Shown piece by piece: positions 14,744 through 24,133 of a DNA stretch of 64,000 bases. Both the position numbers and the translations under genes were made by a program. Position 1 is the stretch's first letter. Every line of letters starts with the position of its first letter. The DNA is from Paludibacter sp. 47-17 (GTDB lineage: Bacteria > Bacteroidota > Bacteroidia > Bacteroidales > Paludibacteraceae), in contig MKVT01000018.1 in NCBI GenBank assembly GCA_001898935.1, positions 47,892-111,891 on the forward strand. Reading direction: 5' to 3'. Under the pieces are notes generated by a model. That model did no database searches. It was not told the DNA's origin and saw only the letters and a program-made list of their open reading frames with translations.

Positions 14744-14773
14744 CAAATGTACGAAATTATTTTGGATTACAAA
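14744..14773 (-). promoter_or_regulatory. Promoter of the tRNA-tuf operon
   Basis: Bacteroidota-type promoter on the minus strand: TTTG (14770-14773), an 18-base spacer, then TACATTTG (14744-14751). Transcription would start close to 14738, upstream of tRNA-Thr(TGT). Confidence 0.65.
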
Positions 14774-14790
14774 ACAATTCAGTAAATATT

Positions 14791-15090
14791 TTATTTTTTA
14801 CTTAGTTTTTCCTTGTGCTTCATGATCTGTTTCTCCAGTGCATCAACCGATAAATCAACTGCTTCTTCAAATGTATCGCATATTTTGGATGCGAAAAATT
14901 CGCCGGCAGGCACCGAAATCTTGATTTCCGCCTCCTTATTGGTCGCAGTTTCGGGCTTTACAACCTTCAGATAAACCTCCACATTCATGATTTCATCAAA
15001 AAACCGTTTCAGTTTTGATGTCTTTTTTTCCACATGGGCTTCAAGAGCCTTCGTCGCGTCAAAGTTAATTGACTGAACTCGCAGTTTCAT
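14791..15090 (-). CDS. hpf: Ribosome hibernation-promoting factor, short form
   Basis: A 99-residue HPF/RaiA-family protein that binds the 30S decoding region and idles ribosomes in slow growth. It has the single beta-alpha-beta-beta-beta-alpha domain with the FFASKICDTFEEAVDLSVDA helix and a Lys-rich end; the C-terminal dimerisation domain of long HPF is absent. It lies 14 bases downstream of the recombinase gene and ends the rpsU-xerC-hpf unit. Confidence 0.9.
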   Translation of the reverse strand: MKLRVQSINFDATKALEAHVEKKTSKLKRFFDEIMNVEVYLKVVKPETATNKEAEIKISVPAGEFFASKICDTFEEAVDLSVDALEKQIMKHKEKLSKK

Positions 15091-15104
15091 AATTGCCTCC
15101 TTTT

Positions 15105-15986
15105 TTATTTAGCTCGAGGATGAGCTTGTTTATATATGGTATATAGTTCTCCGAATCCTGTATGCGTGTACACCTGCGTGGCCGCCAGCGAACTGTGACC
15201 CAACAGCTCCTTCAGCGCATTGATGTCGGCACCGTTGTTCAGCATCCCGGTTGCAAAACTGTGACGAAGCACATGGGGACTGAGTTTCGATAGCGTGCTC
15301 ACTTGCGACATAATCGTGTGTACAATATTATACACTAATTTCGGATACATCTTTTTTCCGTTGGTTCGTACAAAAAAATTATCGGGATTGCCTCCTACCA
15401 CCTTGTCACGAAACGCCTGATAAGCTTTCAACCTTTCACACAACCCTGTATCAAGAGGAAGAATGCGCTGCTTGTTGCGCTTGCCGGTCACTTTTACTTC
15501 TCCTGCTACCGTATCTATATCGGTATCGCGGAGGGCTACTAATTCTGAAAGGCGGATTCCGGTCATGTAAAACAACTCAATGATCAATAAATTTCGTATC
15601 CGTTCGAAGTCGTCGGGCTGAAAGGTGGTGTCGAGTGCCTCAACGATCTCCCGGTGCTTAAAAAACACGGGAAGAGGCTTTTTTGTTTTGGGCAAAATAA
15701 CTTTTAACGTGGGGTTGCCGGAAACCGCGTCGCGTAAGAGTAAAAATTTCCAGAACGACTTTAAGGTGGAAATCTTGCGGGCAATCGTCCGGGCGCTGCT
15801 CCCCGACTCCGAAAGCTCCATAATCCATCCGCGAATCTCGTCCGGTCCTACCTCCGATGCATCGAACGATGCCGCATCCCGGCCGAGGTAAGCGGCAAAC
15901 TGAAGCAAATCGTTACGATACGACAAAACAGTATGAGAAGAGTAATTCTTCTCATACTGTAAATATTGCAGAAAGTCATTTATCAT
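15105..15986 (-). CDS. xerC: Tyrosine recombinase XerC/XerD family
   Basis: A 293-residue site-specific recombinase. The N-terminal SAM-like core-binding domain (about 1-85) is followed by the catalytic domain with Arg in TGIRLSELVALR, a Lys in VTGKRNK, H-x-x-R in SPHVLRHSFATGML, and the nucleophile Tyr in YTHTG near the C-terminus. Full length and all catalytic residues are present. It resolves chromosome dimers at dif in the family. It sits between rpsU and hpf, a conserved core arrangement in this phylum, so it is chromosomal rather than an element integrase. Whether it is the XerC or XerD partner cannot be decided here. Confidence 0.88.
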   Translation of the reverse strand: MINDFLQYLQYEKNYSSHTVLSYRNDLLQFAAYLGRDAASFDASEVGPDEIRGWIMELSESGSSARTIARKISTLKSFWKFLLLRDAVSGNPTLKVILPKTKKPLPVFFKHREIVEALDTTFQPDDFERIRNLLIIELFYMTGIRLSELVALRDTDIDTVAGEVKVTGKRNKQRILPLDTGLCERLKAYQAFRDKVVGGNPDNFFVRTNGKKMYPKLVYNIVHTIMSQVSTLSKLSPHVLRHSFATGMLNNGADINALKELLGHSSLAATQVYTHTGFGELYTIYKQAHPRAK

Positions 15987-16068
15987 AACCTTTATCCTGT
16001 TTCTGCAACGAAAATAGAATAAATAAACCGTACAACCAAATAATCGCGCGGATTAGTTGCAGGAAATT

Positions 16069-16260
16069 TTACTCTTGTCCGAGCTGCATCTTCTGAACGT
16101 AAACCGCGTGAATCTTCTGCTCGCGCTTTACGACCGAAGGTTTGTCGAAACACTGACGGCGACGGAGTTCTTTTACAACACCGGTCTTTTCAAATTTGCG
16201 TTTGAATTTCTTTAATGCTCTCTCAATGTTTTCGCCTTCTTTTACAGGAACTACGATCAT
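16069..16260 (-). CDS. rpsU: 30S ribosomal protein S21
   Basis: A 63-residue basic protein starting MIVVPVKEGENIERALKKFK, the standard S21 N-terminus, with a Lys/Arg-rich tail. In Bacteroidota, S21 with S18 and S6 has been linked to occlusion of the anti-Shine-Dalgarno sequence. It heads the rpsU-xerC-hpf unit and has a good promoter 60-90 bases upstream. Confidence 0.95.
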   Translation of the reverse strand: MIVVPVKEGENIERALKKFKRKFEKTGVVKELRRRQCFDKPSVVKREQKIHAVYVQKMQLGQE

Positions 16261-16320
16261 AATTATTGACTATTAATGGGTTGTTTGTCTTTTTGTTAAT
16301 TGATTAAAAATTTCGGACTG

Positions 16321-16352
16321 CAAAGATATGTAACTTTTTTCAGTTGGCCAAA
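16321..16352 (-). promoter_or_regulatory. Promoter of rpsU-xerC-hpf
   Basis: Minus-strand TTTG (16349-16352), 20-base spacer, TATCTTTG (16321-16328): an exact match to the Bacteroidota housekeeping promoter consensus. Confidence 0.75.
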
Positions 16353-16432
16353 ACAATACCTACTTTTTTTTATCTTTTCGACGAAATAAAAAACGACCTT
16401 TTCCGGAACCGGCAAGAACACTGATTTTTTAT

Positions 16433-16440
16433 TACCTTTG
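16433..16440 (+). promoter_or_regulatory. -7 box of the nspC promoter
   Basis: TACCTTTG fits TAnnTTTG and lies 30 bases before the nspC ATG. No convincing -33 TTTG at the right distance; it is divergent from the rpsU promoter. Confidence 0.45.
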
Positions 16441-16470
16441 CAGGCTAAATCTGTAATATTCAAATTATTT

Positions 16471-17604
16471 ATGATCAACTATCAGCAGATACCTTCACCC
16501 TGTTTTGTACTCGACGAAGTCAGGTTCCGCAACAACCTGGCGCTCATCCGCGATGTACAGGACCGCTCCGGCGCTCAAATCATTCTTGCATTCAAAGCTT
16601 TTGCCCTATGGAGCGCTTTTCCCGTCGTGCGCGAATACATCGGCTGTTCGACCGCCAGCTCGCTGGCCGAAGCCCGACTGGCATTTGAAGAAATGGGAAG
16701 CCCGGCTCACACCTATGCTCCGGCCTATTCCGAAAAAGAATTCGAACAAATCGTGCACTACAGCAGTCATATCACTTTCAACTCGCTGGCCCAGTTTGAA
16801 AAGTTCTACCCGCAAACTCAGTTTTTCAATATCTCCTGCGGATTGCGTATCAACCCGGAGTTTTCCGACGTAGGCACCGACCTCTATAATCCCTGTTCCC
16901 CGGGATCGCGCCTGGGCGTGGTGGCCGGTAATCTGCCCGGCCGCTTACCCGATGGCGTAGAGGGACTTCATTTCCACACCCTTTGCGAAGGAAATTCATT
17001 TGATCTGGAACGTACCCTGGTAGTGGTAGAGCAAAAATTCGGCAAATATTTCGGCCAGCTGAAATGGCTGAACATGGGCGGCGGACACCTGATGACCCGC
17101 GAAGGCTACAATACCGAACACCTCATACAGCTGCTCCGGTCGTTTAAAGCCAAATACCCGCACCTGCAACTGATTCTCGAACCGGGCAGCGCATTTGCCT
17201 GGCGTACCGGCGAACTCGTAGCCTCCGTACTCGACATAGTTGAAAACAAGGGCGTTAAAACTGCCATGCTCGATGTTTCGTTCTCCTGTCATATGCCCGA
17301 CTGCCTCGAAATGCCCTACAAACCGGCTATCGTTGGCGCTACCGATCCGGTCGAGGGGAAACCTACCTACCGAATGGGAGGAAACAGTTGCCTGGCCGGC
17401 GACTTTGTCGGCTCCTGGTCGTTCGAAACTCCGCTAAAGGCTGGCGACCGGGTGATTTTTGAAGATATGATTCATTATACCCTGGTGAAAACAACCATGT
17501 TCAACGGTGTTTCACATCCGTCGATCGGAATCTGGACCGTGAATAACGAATTCAAGCTGATTCGTGAATTCGGATACGACGATTATAAAAACAGGATGAG
17601 CTGA
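16471..17604 (+). CDS. nspC: Carboxynorspermidine/carboxyspermidine decarboxylase
   Basis: A 377-residue fold III PLP decarboxylase, the last step of the aspartate-semialdehyde route to norspermidine/spermidine. The PLP Lys is Lys42 in LAFKAFALW. Further motifs are LHFHTLCEGNSFD, a NMGGGHLMTREGY phosphate loop, ILEPGSAFAW and the GNSCLAGDF active-site cysteine segment of the partner subunit, arranged as in alanine racemase-fold decarboxylases. The ATG at 16471 is chosen over an earlier in-frame alternative start because it matches the family N-terminus and follows the -7 box. The partner gene for carboxynorspermidine synthase is not in the window. The stop abuts the stop of convergent recQ. 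Confidence 0.93.
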   Translation: MINYQQIPSPCFVLDEVRFRNNLALIRDVQDRSGAQIILAFKAFALWSAFPVVREYIGCSTASSLAEARLAFEEMGSPAHTYAPAYSEKEFEQIVHYSSHITFNSLAQFEKFYPQTQFFNISCGLRINPEFSDVGTDLYNPCSPGSRLGVVAGNLPGRLPDGVEGLHFHTLCEGNSFDLERTLVVVEQKFGKYFGQLKWLNMGGGHLMTREGYNTEHLIQLLRSFKAKYPHLQLILEPGSAFAWRTGELVASVLDIVENKGVKTAMLDVSFSCHMPDCLEMPYKPAIVGATDPVEGKPTYRMGGNSCLAGDFVGSWSFETPLKAGDRVIFEDMIHYTLVKTTMFNGVSHPSIGIWTVNNEFKLIREFGYDDYKNRMS

Positions 17605-19506
17605 TTACCGGTTCCCACGCAATTTCATATCGCCGGACAGGGAAACCTGCCGGCGATCCAGCATAAAACGAAGCACTTTCAGGGTTTTTTGTTCCTTAAA
17701 GCCTGCAGCACGCACCAATTGACCGATCGTTAACGCTTCACCCCGTATCAGCTCCGAAACACGTGCACTGATCCGGTTAAACTCTTCTTCGCCTACTTCC
17801 GTCTCTTTTTGTTTCAGGCAAATATCGCATTGACCGCATGGTTTGGTGTTTTTTTCGCCGAAATACGCCAACAACACCTGGTTACGGCATATCAACTCCT
17901 CACGGACGTAATCCAACACGCTTTTTGCCCTGGCGATGTAACGTTCGCGTCGATCGTCGTAAGCTTCTTTCCCCAGACGAATACGCGAAAGCTCTTCCCG
18001 CTCGTGTGTAAACGTAAGAAATGGCGTTTTCTGCCGCGGTATATATTGAATAATCCGCTCCTTTGCCAATCCGATCAACGCGTGAATCAACTTATCCTTT
18101 TTCCATTCCAGGCGTTTGGCCAGCACCTCCTCGCTGATGTAGGCCGGCTCGGTAAACAAACCGGTATACGAACGCAACAACAGATGGATCAGCCTGTCCT
18201 GATCTTCATCCAAGCTCAGATGGTATAAGTCGTCCTTACCGGCCAGAAACAGAACACGGGCGTTATTATCCTGCTCATCGGTCAGGTTCAGATACCCCGC
18301 TTGTTCGAGCAACTTTATGGAGTTATAAGCTGTCAGCATAGGCAATTTAAAACGGGCACAAAAATCCATCAAGTCGAACGGGAATGTAGCGTCAAGTCCG
18401 GAGCCTACCGCTATCTGATAATAGTTCCCCAAGGCCTCATACACTTTCTTCACCATTGCCTTATCGGGAAAGGTATCGGTCACCCGCTTACGCATCTTGG
18501 TAACATCGGCCGCATTATACAGCACTACCGCCCAGGCTTTCTTTTCGTCTCTACCGGCACGGCCGGCTTCCTGGAAATACGCTTCCAGCGAATCGGGCAA
18601 ATCCATATGTACCACCGTGCGAACTTCCGGCTTATCGATTCCCATTCCAAACGCATTGGTCGATACGATGACCCGCGTCTCGTCTTTTTTCCACCGCTGC
18701 TGGCGCGCATCTTTGGTCTCGTTCGACAAACCCGCATGAAAATGTTCGGCCGGAATACCATTTTGAACCAGAAAATCGGCGATTTCTTTCGTGCGTTTCC
18801 GGTTCCGGACATACACTACCGAAGTTCCGGGAATTTTGTTCAGGATATGCAGCAATTGCTCTTCCTTATTCTCGGTAACCCGAACCACATAGGCCAGGTT
18901 GTTTCGTTGGAAACTTTTCTGAAACAGGTTTTTTCCGGAAAAGGCCAGCCGTTCCTGGATATCGTCGGCAACCTCCGGTGTAGCCGTTGCAGTAAGCGCC
19001 AGCACCGGAACACCGGGCAAGACCTGACGTACATCGGCTATACGCAGGTAGGAAGGGCGAAAATCGTACCCCCACTGCGAGATACAGTGCGATTCGTCGA
19101 CCGCAATCAGGCAAACCCTGGTTTGCTGAATTTTTTCAAGAAAGATTTTAGTGGCCAGTCGCTCGGGTGAAACATACAAAAATTTATACGCTTCGAATAC
19201 CGTATTATCCAGCGTACGCAATATTTCTTCCCGGGTCATGCCTGTGTAGATGGCAGCAGCTTTGATCCCCCGGCGCTGAAGGTTCTCAACCTGATCCTTC
19301 ATCAGGGCAATGAGCGGCGTAACCACAATACAAACTCCCTCCATAGCCATAGCCGGCACCTGAAACGTAAGCGATTTTCCGCCACCGGTGGGCATTAAAC
19401 CCAGGGTGTCTTTTCCCGAAGCCACACTTTGAATAATATCGCCCTGCAAAGGCCGGAACCCGTCGTAGCCCCAATACTGTTTGAGTATATCCAGAAATTT
19501 CTGCAT
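17605..19506 (-). CDS. recQ: ATP-dependent DNA helicase RecQ
   Basis: A 633-residue RecQ. Walker A GGGKS is at 41-45, the DEAH-box variant DESH at 137-140, then ALTATA and the motif VI region GMGIDKPEVRTVVHMDLP with QEAGRAGRD. The zinc-binding subdomain follows (LICRNQ ... CGQCDIC, about 525-560) and then a winged helix. A C-terminal HRDC domain, present in many RecQ proteins, is not evident. RecQ unwinds forks and recombination intermediates with 3'-5' polarity. Its start is one base upstream of the acyl-CoA synthetase stop, on the same strand, suggesting cotranscription. Confidence 0.92.
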   Translation of the reverse strand: MQKFLDILKQYWGYDGFRPLQGDIIQSVASGKDTLGLMPTGGGKSLTFQVPAMAMEGVCIVVTPLIALMKDQVENLQRRGIKAAAIYTGMTREEILRTLDNTVFEAYKFLYVSPERLATKIFLEKIQQTRVCLIAVDESHCISQWGYDFRPSYLRIADVRQVLPGVPVLALTATATPEVADDIQERLAFSGKNLFQKSFQRNNLAYVVRVTENKEEQLLHILNKIPGTSVVYVRNRKRTKEIADFLVQNGIPAEHFHAGLSNETKDARQQRWKKDETRVIVSTNAFGMGIDKPEVRTVVHMDLPDSLEAYFQEAGRAGRDEKKAWAVVLYNAADVTKMRKRVTDTFPDKAMVKKVYEALGNYYQIAVGSGLDATFPFDLMDFCARFKLPMLTAYNSIKLLEQAGYLNLTDEQDNNARVLFLAGKDDLYHLSLDEDQDRLIHLLLRSYTGLFTEPAYISEEVLAKRLEWKKDKLIHALIGLAKERIIQYIPRQKTPFLTFTHEREELSRIRLGKEAYDDRRERYIARAKSVLDYVREELICRNQVLLAYFGEKNTKPCGQCDICLKQKETEVGEEEFNRISARVSELIRGEALTIGQLVRAAGFKEQKTLKVLRFMLDRRQVSLSGDMKLRGNR

Positions 19507-19507
19507 A

Positions 19508-21412
19508 TCAGCTTAACGCCTCAATATTAGCAGGATTTATAATGTCTTTGGCCAACGGATTATAAAGTTCTTCGAGCAACCGGGCATAACGCTCCTCCAC
19601 TTTACCGCGAATAACCTTCATGGTACTGTTAACCAACCCGTTTTGTTCGGTAAAAGGTTCCCCGATTACGCCGATAGCAGCCGGCAACCACCGTTCCGGG
19701 AACTGACCTTCGTGCTTTCCGCCCTTCTTATACTCATTCAGCTCCCGTTGTATTTTCGTCAGCGCCAATTCCTTGGCCTCCTTGCTTTCCCAGTCGAGAT
19801 GCGGATTTTTATGTTTCACGTACGCCTTCAACATTTCTTTGTTCACTACAAACAAAGCTACCGTATAAGGCTTTTGATTGTTGTGAAGCAAGACCTGGTC
19901 GATAAAACGTGAATTGTCCGACAGCGCCTCCTCGATTCCTTCCGGACTGTATTTTTCGCCATCGCTCGAAATCAGCAGACTTTTAAACCGTCCGACAACA
20001 TAGAGGTATCCATCCTTGTCCATATAGCCCATATCGCCCGTATGCAACCATCCGTTGCGCACGGTATCGGCTGTCGATTTTTCATTTTTATAATAGCCGG
20101 CCATCACATTCTCACCCCTGATCACAATTTCGCCCTTTTCATGCAGTGGCAACGAATTACCATCCGTATCGCAGATTTTCAGATCCATCGGTTTCACCAA
20201 ACGGCCCGACGAGCCCAGTTTGTGATGTTCCAGCCCGTTCGCCGAAATGATCGGTGTGGCCTCGCTCAAACCATAGCCTTGTAACATCGGGATTCCAATG
20301 GCATAAAAGAATCGCTGGAGTTCAATATCAAGCAACGCACCTCCTCCGATAAAAAACTTAAGCTTACCTCCAAAGGCTTCGCGTACCCGGGCAAACAATA
20401 TAGCATCGAAAAGGGCCAACAAAGGCTTTTTCAGCAGGTGTAAACCCTTTCCCCGGTTGTATCCTTCTTTGTTGTACGAATACGACAGATTGAGCGCCCT
20501 GTAGAACAACCAGCTAACCACTATCCCCTTACTCCTGATCGACCCTTCTATATTCTTACGGAAACTCTTTGCAAGCGAGGGTACACTCAACAATAAATCG
20601 GGTTGCAGTTCACGAATGTTAACCGGAATATTCTTCAGGGTTTCCATCCCCGTTTTACCCGATTGTACGGTACCTACGCTGGCGCCGCAGGCCATAAAGC
20701 TATAAAATCCGGCTACATGAGCAAAACAGTGGTCGAGAGGCAGAATAATAAGTGTTCGATACGTTGGCGGTATGGTCATCAACGTGAGTGCCTGCTCTAC
20801 ATTGGCCGTATAGTTCCGGTGGGTAAGCATCACTCCTTTCGGATCGGCCGTTGTACCCGACGTATAACTAATGGTAGCCAGGTCATCGGGCTTAACCAGG
20901 GCCGCCCGCTCGCCGACCACGGCAGGTTGCCCGGCAAGCAATTGTTTGCCCGTTGCGATCAAACGGCTCAACGGGATTTCCCTTTCCATGTATTCGGACT
21001 GATCGTCGATAATCAGTACAGATTGAACTTCGGGAAGTTCATGAATGATAGCACGGATTTTTCGTAACTGTCCTCCCGAAACAATAATATAGCGCGTTTC
21101 CGAATGCTTCAGCCGGAACAACAAATCATTACTTTCCTCCAGTTTGATGGACAGGGGAACATTGGCTGCGGCCGCATGCAATAAGGCCAGTTCCGATACG
21201 ATCCATGCATTACGCCCCTCCGACAACAAGGCTGTTTTTTCGCCCGGAGCTACTCCCAGAGCTATCAACCCGGCCGCAAGCTCTTTCACTTGCTGCTCGA
21301 CTTCGGCGTAGGTGGCAGGCCTGAATTCCTGGTGCGTTTTTTCCCACAAAAAAGGATTGGAAGCGTATTTCTGTACACTTTGTTGAAAAAGCTGGATTAT
21401 TGTTGTTCTCAT
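19508..21412 (-). CDS. Long-chain fatty acid-CoA ligase (AMP-forming)
   Basis: A 634-residue ANL-superfamily enzyme that activates fatty acids via an acyl-adenylate. The P-loop-like ISYTSGTTADPKGVMLTHRN motif lies at about 180-200 and GYGLSEATP marks the adenine site; HTGDMGYMDKDGYLYVVGR carries the Asp and Arg that bind ribose and the hinge. The reading frame stays open for 119 more codons upstream, through a repeat and integrase debris, but the ATG at 21410-21412 gives the family N-terminus (MRTTIIQLFQQSVQKYASNP). A TATCTTTA -7-like box lies about 35 bases upstream. It precedes recQ with a one-base gap. Substrate chain length is not determined by what is visible. Confidence 0.9.
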   Translation of the reverse strand: MRTTIIQLFQQSVQKYASNPFLWEKTHQEFRPATYAEVEQQVKELAAGLIALGVAPGEKTALLSEGRNAWIVSELALLHAAAANVPLSIKLEESNDLLFRLKHSETRYIIVSGGQLRKIRAIIHELPEVQSVLIIDDQSEYMEREIPLSRLIATGKQLLAGQPAVVGERAALVKPDDLATISYTSGTTADPKGVMLTHRNYTANVEQALTLMTIPPTYRTLIILPLDHCFAHVAGFYSFMACGASVGTVQSGKTGMETLKNIPVNIRELQPDLLLSVPSLAKSFRKNIEGSIRSKGIVVSWLFYRALNLSYSYNKEGYNRGKGLHLLKKPLLALFDAILFARVREAFGGKLKFFIGGGALLDIELQRFFYAIGIPMLQGYGLSEATPIISANGLEHHKLGSSGRLVKPMDLKICDTDGNSLPLHEKGEIVIRGENVMAGYYKNEKSTADTVRNGWLHTGDMGYMDKDGYLYVVGRFKSLLISSDGEKYSPEGIEEALSDNSRFIDQVLLHNNQKPYTVALFVVNKEMLKAYVKHKNPHLDWESKEAKELALTKIQRELNEYKKGGKHEGQFPERWLPAAIGVIGEPFTEQNGLVNSTMKVIRGKVEERYARLLEELYNPLAKDIINPANIEALS

Positions 21413-21470
21413 GACGATTGGTGTGCTGATAAAAAAACGGGGGTAAAGATACGGATATTTTCTAAAAAAA

Positions 21471-21548
21471 GGGGCTGTCACAAAAAGTGAGGTGACCCCA
21501 AAAGTTTTGTGTCTAACTTTTGGGTGCATATCATTTTGAGACAGCCTC
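21471..21548. repeat. Nested palindrome resembling an IS terminus
   Basis: Outer arms GGGGCTGTC (21471) and GACAGCCTC (ending 21548) enclose an inner hairpin with arms CCCAAAAGTT and AACTTTTGGG (about 21497-21524). Such paired AACTTTTGGG(G) blocks are common at insertion-sequence ends in Bacteroidota, by recollection. On the minus strand the outer stem is followed by TTTTTTT and could also act as a terminator. No transposase is attached. Confidence 0.4.
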
Positions 21549-21598
21549 TTTGACTTTAGCGCCCACACAGGGGACATAAGGATAATTTTCTCAGATTT

Positions 21599-21775
21599 TT
21601 GCAGAATCTTATTTTTATCGCAACAATCCCATTCACTAGTGCTAAATCCACTGATGCAGTCGGTAAGGCAGAAATTCGAATCGGGATTTCTATCAGCGGA
21701 GAAAAAAGATTTCGTGCAAAAACAGGATACTTTATTCCGGTGAACAGGTGGTCGGAAAAATACCATCACTTTTGA
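21599..21775 (+). pseudogene. Relic of a tyrosine integrase N-terminal (arm-binding) domain
   Basis: A plus-strand frame ending in a stop at 21773-21775 reads ...VGKAEIRIGISISGEKRF and then RAKTGYFIPVNRWSEK. This is the pattern of the arm/SAM-like N-terminal domain of Bacteroidota conjugative-transposon integrases, where a G-x-A-x-I-x-(I/L)-R-I strand is followed by a basic strand and a P-x-x-W segment. The core-binding and catalytic domains are missing and no start is clear. Evidence that an integrative element once sat here. Confidence 0.5.
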
Positions 21776-22612
21776 TGGAATGATCCGTCCTTTTTGTGAT
21801 GGAATTCAAACCTAAATCACATGATAAGGAACCAAATAAACAGAACGACGCTTTAGTTTGGTAGAATTTTTAGGCGCCTGATATCTGTGAATTTTAATTT
21901 AAAGGTCGGCTTTATACAAGTTATTTATTCTGAATTGTAATGTATATCCAAACGTGTAAATAAGCATGCTGTAAAACATAAGTTTTATTAACAGGATTCT
22001 GAAGATAAAAACGTATTTTTGTAACGATTCAATTGAATCGCTAGTGTACTTAATCAGAAGAATTCAGACTGTATTATGGGACTGACGTGCTGCTACATAG
22101 ATGGAGCTCAACTAAAAATATTGAGATGCCGATAAAGTGGTTAAAAATACATATGAACTAATTACAATTTATAAAACACGGATAACGGTTTGGAAAATAG
22201 CATTTTAGGATTTGCAATGCAAAAGAATAAGGTAGATATATGAAAGAAGATGTTCGCATATACAAAACGGATGGTCGTATATAGAATTGTTCCCAAATAT
22301 GCAAAAAAAAGACAATCAACATGGACACAAGTTAGAAAAACATAAAATTATTTTGTACGTGAACAATAGTAACGAATAGAATACGTGAATACGGTAAACT
22401 ATGAAACGTATTTATCGAAAATGAAAAATTTGTTTGGATTGCAAAATAACCTTGTAATCATTGGGAATGCAGTTTGTTTGACACAGACAACCTTAAATCG
22501 AATCACAACCTTTTTGGTTGGCTATAACTTAAACAATATTTAATCTGAATGCAACAAGAAACTAAAAACTATCCTCAATGCTGTGTGTTGCATTCGCAAA
22601 ACAAGCCTGTTT

Positions 22613-23725
22613 ATGAAAAGACTAGTTTATTTAATTGCCCTTGCGGCATTTATGCTAACTTCATGTGACCAAAATGAAGTTATACAAAAACAAAGCTTTG
22701 AAGAGCCTACACCTCCAACGTTCGTAAGCAAACTACCACGTTTTAATGCTGAAGCTTTATATGTGGTAGGGCGTGAGTATGAAACTCTAAAAGACGGTAC
22801 AAGTAAGAAATCACCTAAATTCAAAGTAAAAGGAAAAGTTGTTAGTGCAGACACTTTGACATTATTTGAATACATTGAAATGCGTCTGATTGAATTATAT
22901 CCCGACAAAGCATACGTAGGTATGGCAAAAGACATGGCAGAAGAAGGAACACTTGCCATGCAAATGTATAGCGATTATCGGGCACAACGTAAAGTTTGGG
23001 AAATTTCTCAAGGGATATTCCATGAAGAAGAAATTGAAACGCCCGGGTTTACTTCTATTGAAGATGAAATTCAACTTATGGCAATGACACCTGAAGAAGA
23101 AGTTAAATTCAGAACTTTAAATGCTTTGGCTACGAATAGTGAGTTCGCTACAACAGCTGATTTTGAGGCCCTTTTTAAAGTTAAGTCAAATACTGGTATG
23201 AAACAAGCAGCGCAATTAGAACCGATATCAACAGGATTATTAGTTGCATCCGTGATGGGTGTTGGTGCAGGTTATGCTGTTGCAAGAGTTATAATTTGCT
23301 ATGATAGAACTATTGAAATGCAACAACGTGATGATTTTTACAAAAACAAAACAGGTATGCTGCCAGATGCTTTCAACCATATCTATGTGAGTATGATGCT
23401 TCGTAGATATTTATCTCAGCCTATGGCATGGTTAATCATGGATGTGGGGTGGGAGAATATTATTAGTAAGAATGAATTTCCACGCGATAAATACATGGAT
23501 TACCATAATAATAATGTTGGCAGAGATACACGATACGACCTATTTCGTGGTAAGTGGCTAGCCGATATGCATAAATGGGAACTATGGGGAACAAGAGTTA
23601 GAGATTTTGTAAATGATACTATTCATAATGGAGTTAAAATGAATTGGCTAACTACAACTGATAAAGAGACCGTAAAGAATGAAAGAAATAGTGCTGATAA
23701 AAATAAATATATATGGTATGAATAA
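22613..23725 (+). CDS. Lipoprotein of unknown function (DUF6973-like C-terminal part)
   Basis: A 370-residue protein from the ATG at 22613, chosen because it begins a lipoprotein signal MKRLVYLIALAAFMLTSC with lipobox LTSC (Cys18). An internal hydrophobic stretch near residues 205-225 could be membrane-interacting. The C-terminal third contains DAFNHIYVSMMLRRYLS and then MDYHNNNVGRDTRYD; the spaced H, A-rich helix and (D/H)-x-NN-x-x-GR pattern recalls DUF6973-type domains, but this is a weak recognition. It is AT-rich and its codon use differs from the flanking core genes. It overlaps the next lipoprotein gene by 8 bases. No function is assigned. Confidence 0.7.
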   Translation: MKRLVYLIALAAFMLTSCDQNEVIQKQSFEEPTPPTFVSKLPRFNAEALYVVGREYETLKDGTSKKSPKFKVKGKVVSADTLTLFEYIEMRLIELYPDKAYVGMAKDMAEEGTLAMQMYSDYRAQRKVWEISQGIFHEEEIETPGFTSIEDEIQLMAMTPEEEVKFRTLNALATNSEFATTADFEALFKVKSNTGMKQAAQLEPISTGLLVASVMGVGAGYAVARVIICYDRTIEMQQRDDFYKNKTGMLPDAFNHIYVSMMLRRYLSQPMAWLIMDVGWENIISKNEFPRDKYMDYHNNNVGRDTRYDLFRGKWLADMHKWELWGTRVRDFVNDTIHNGVKMNWLTTTDKETVKNERNSADKNKYIWYE

Positions 23726-24125
23726 TTATAAAATATATTATATCAGTATAATACTGTTAACTATTATTTTTTCTTCATGTAATAGTTCGGGTATGAATGT
23801 TCTTAGTATAACCAATGTAACTAGTGATTCAATCTATATAGATTTTACTAAAACGTCAAACCCTATTGATACGATTGTCAGTTTAAGTAATCAGAAAGAA
23901 TATAGATATAGAATTTCTAGTTTTGAAGAATATAATAAAAAAACCAATGTCAAAGAAGTTGAAAGGGAACTCTCTAAAATACTTATTTTCAAAGTTACAA
24001 ATAAAGACACGATATATTTGCCTTTAGAAACATATAACAAAACTGAAAAGTTGGTAGTTGAAAATGATTTCGGATACTCCAGGTTTGATTATTATTTGAT
24101 AATAACCGATAGTATGTTTGAATAA
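23718..24125 (+). CDS. Small lipoprotein, unknown function
   Basis: A 135-residue protein starting at the ATG at 23718, which overlaps the stop of the previous gene by 8 bases. It has a lipoprotein signal of about 20 residues ending IIFSSC, then a Ser/Thr/Asn-rich domain with beta-strand-like spacing. No family was recognised. The overlapping start implies translational coupling with the 370-residue lipoprotein; both are probably delivered to the same membrane. An effector/immunity or sensor/adaptor pair is possible but nothing in the residues proves it. Confidence 0.65.
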   Translation: MNNYKIYYISIILLTIIFSSCNSSGMNVLSITNVTSDSIYIDFTKTSNPIDTIVSLSNQKEYRYRISSFEEYNKKTNVKEVERELSKILIFKVTNKDTIYLPLETYNKTEKLVVENDFGYSRFDYYLIITDSMFE

Positions 24126-24133
24126 TAAAAAAG

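Larger units (their letters stand above)
21413..22612. other. Gene-poor AT-rich stretch with mobile-element debris
   Basis: About 1.2 kb without an intact gene. It holds an IS-end-like palindrome (21471-21548), an integrase N-terminal relic (21599-21775), and then about 800 bases of very AT-rich sequence in which no coding potential, RNA gene or clear promoter was recognised. It separates GC-richer core sequence from the AT-rich lipoprotein pair. Confidence 0.6.

Noticed and set aside
15105..15986. The tyrosine recombinase as an integrase of a mobile element
   Set aside because: It sits in the conserved rpsU-xerC-hpf unit with core-like composition, has the Xer length and motifs, and no att repeats or cargo surround it.
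21413..21769. A 119-residue N-terminal extension of the acyl-CoA synthetase
   Set aside because: The extension crosses the IS-end-like palindrome and integrase relic, is not family-like, and the ATG at 21410-21412 gives the normal N-terminus.
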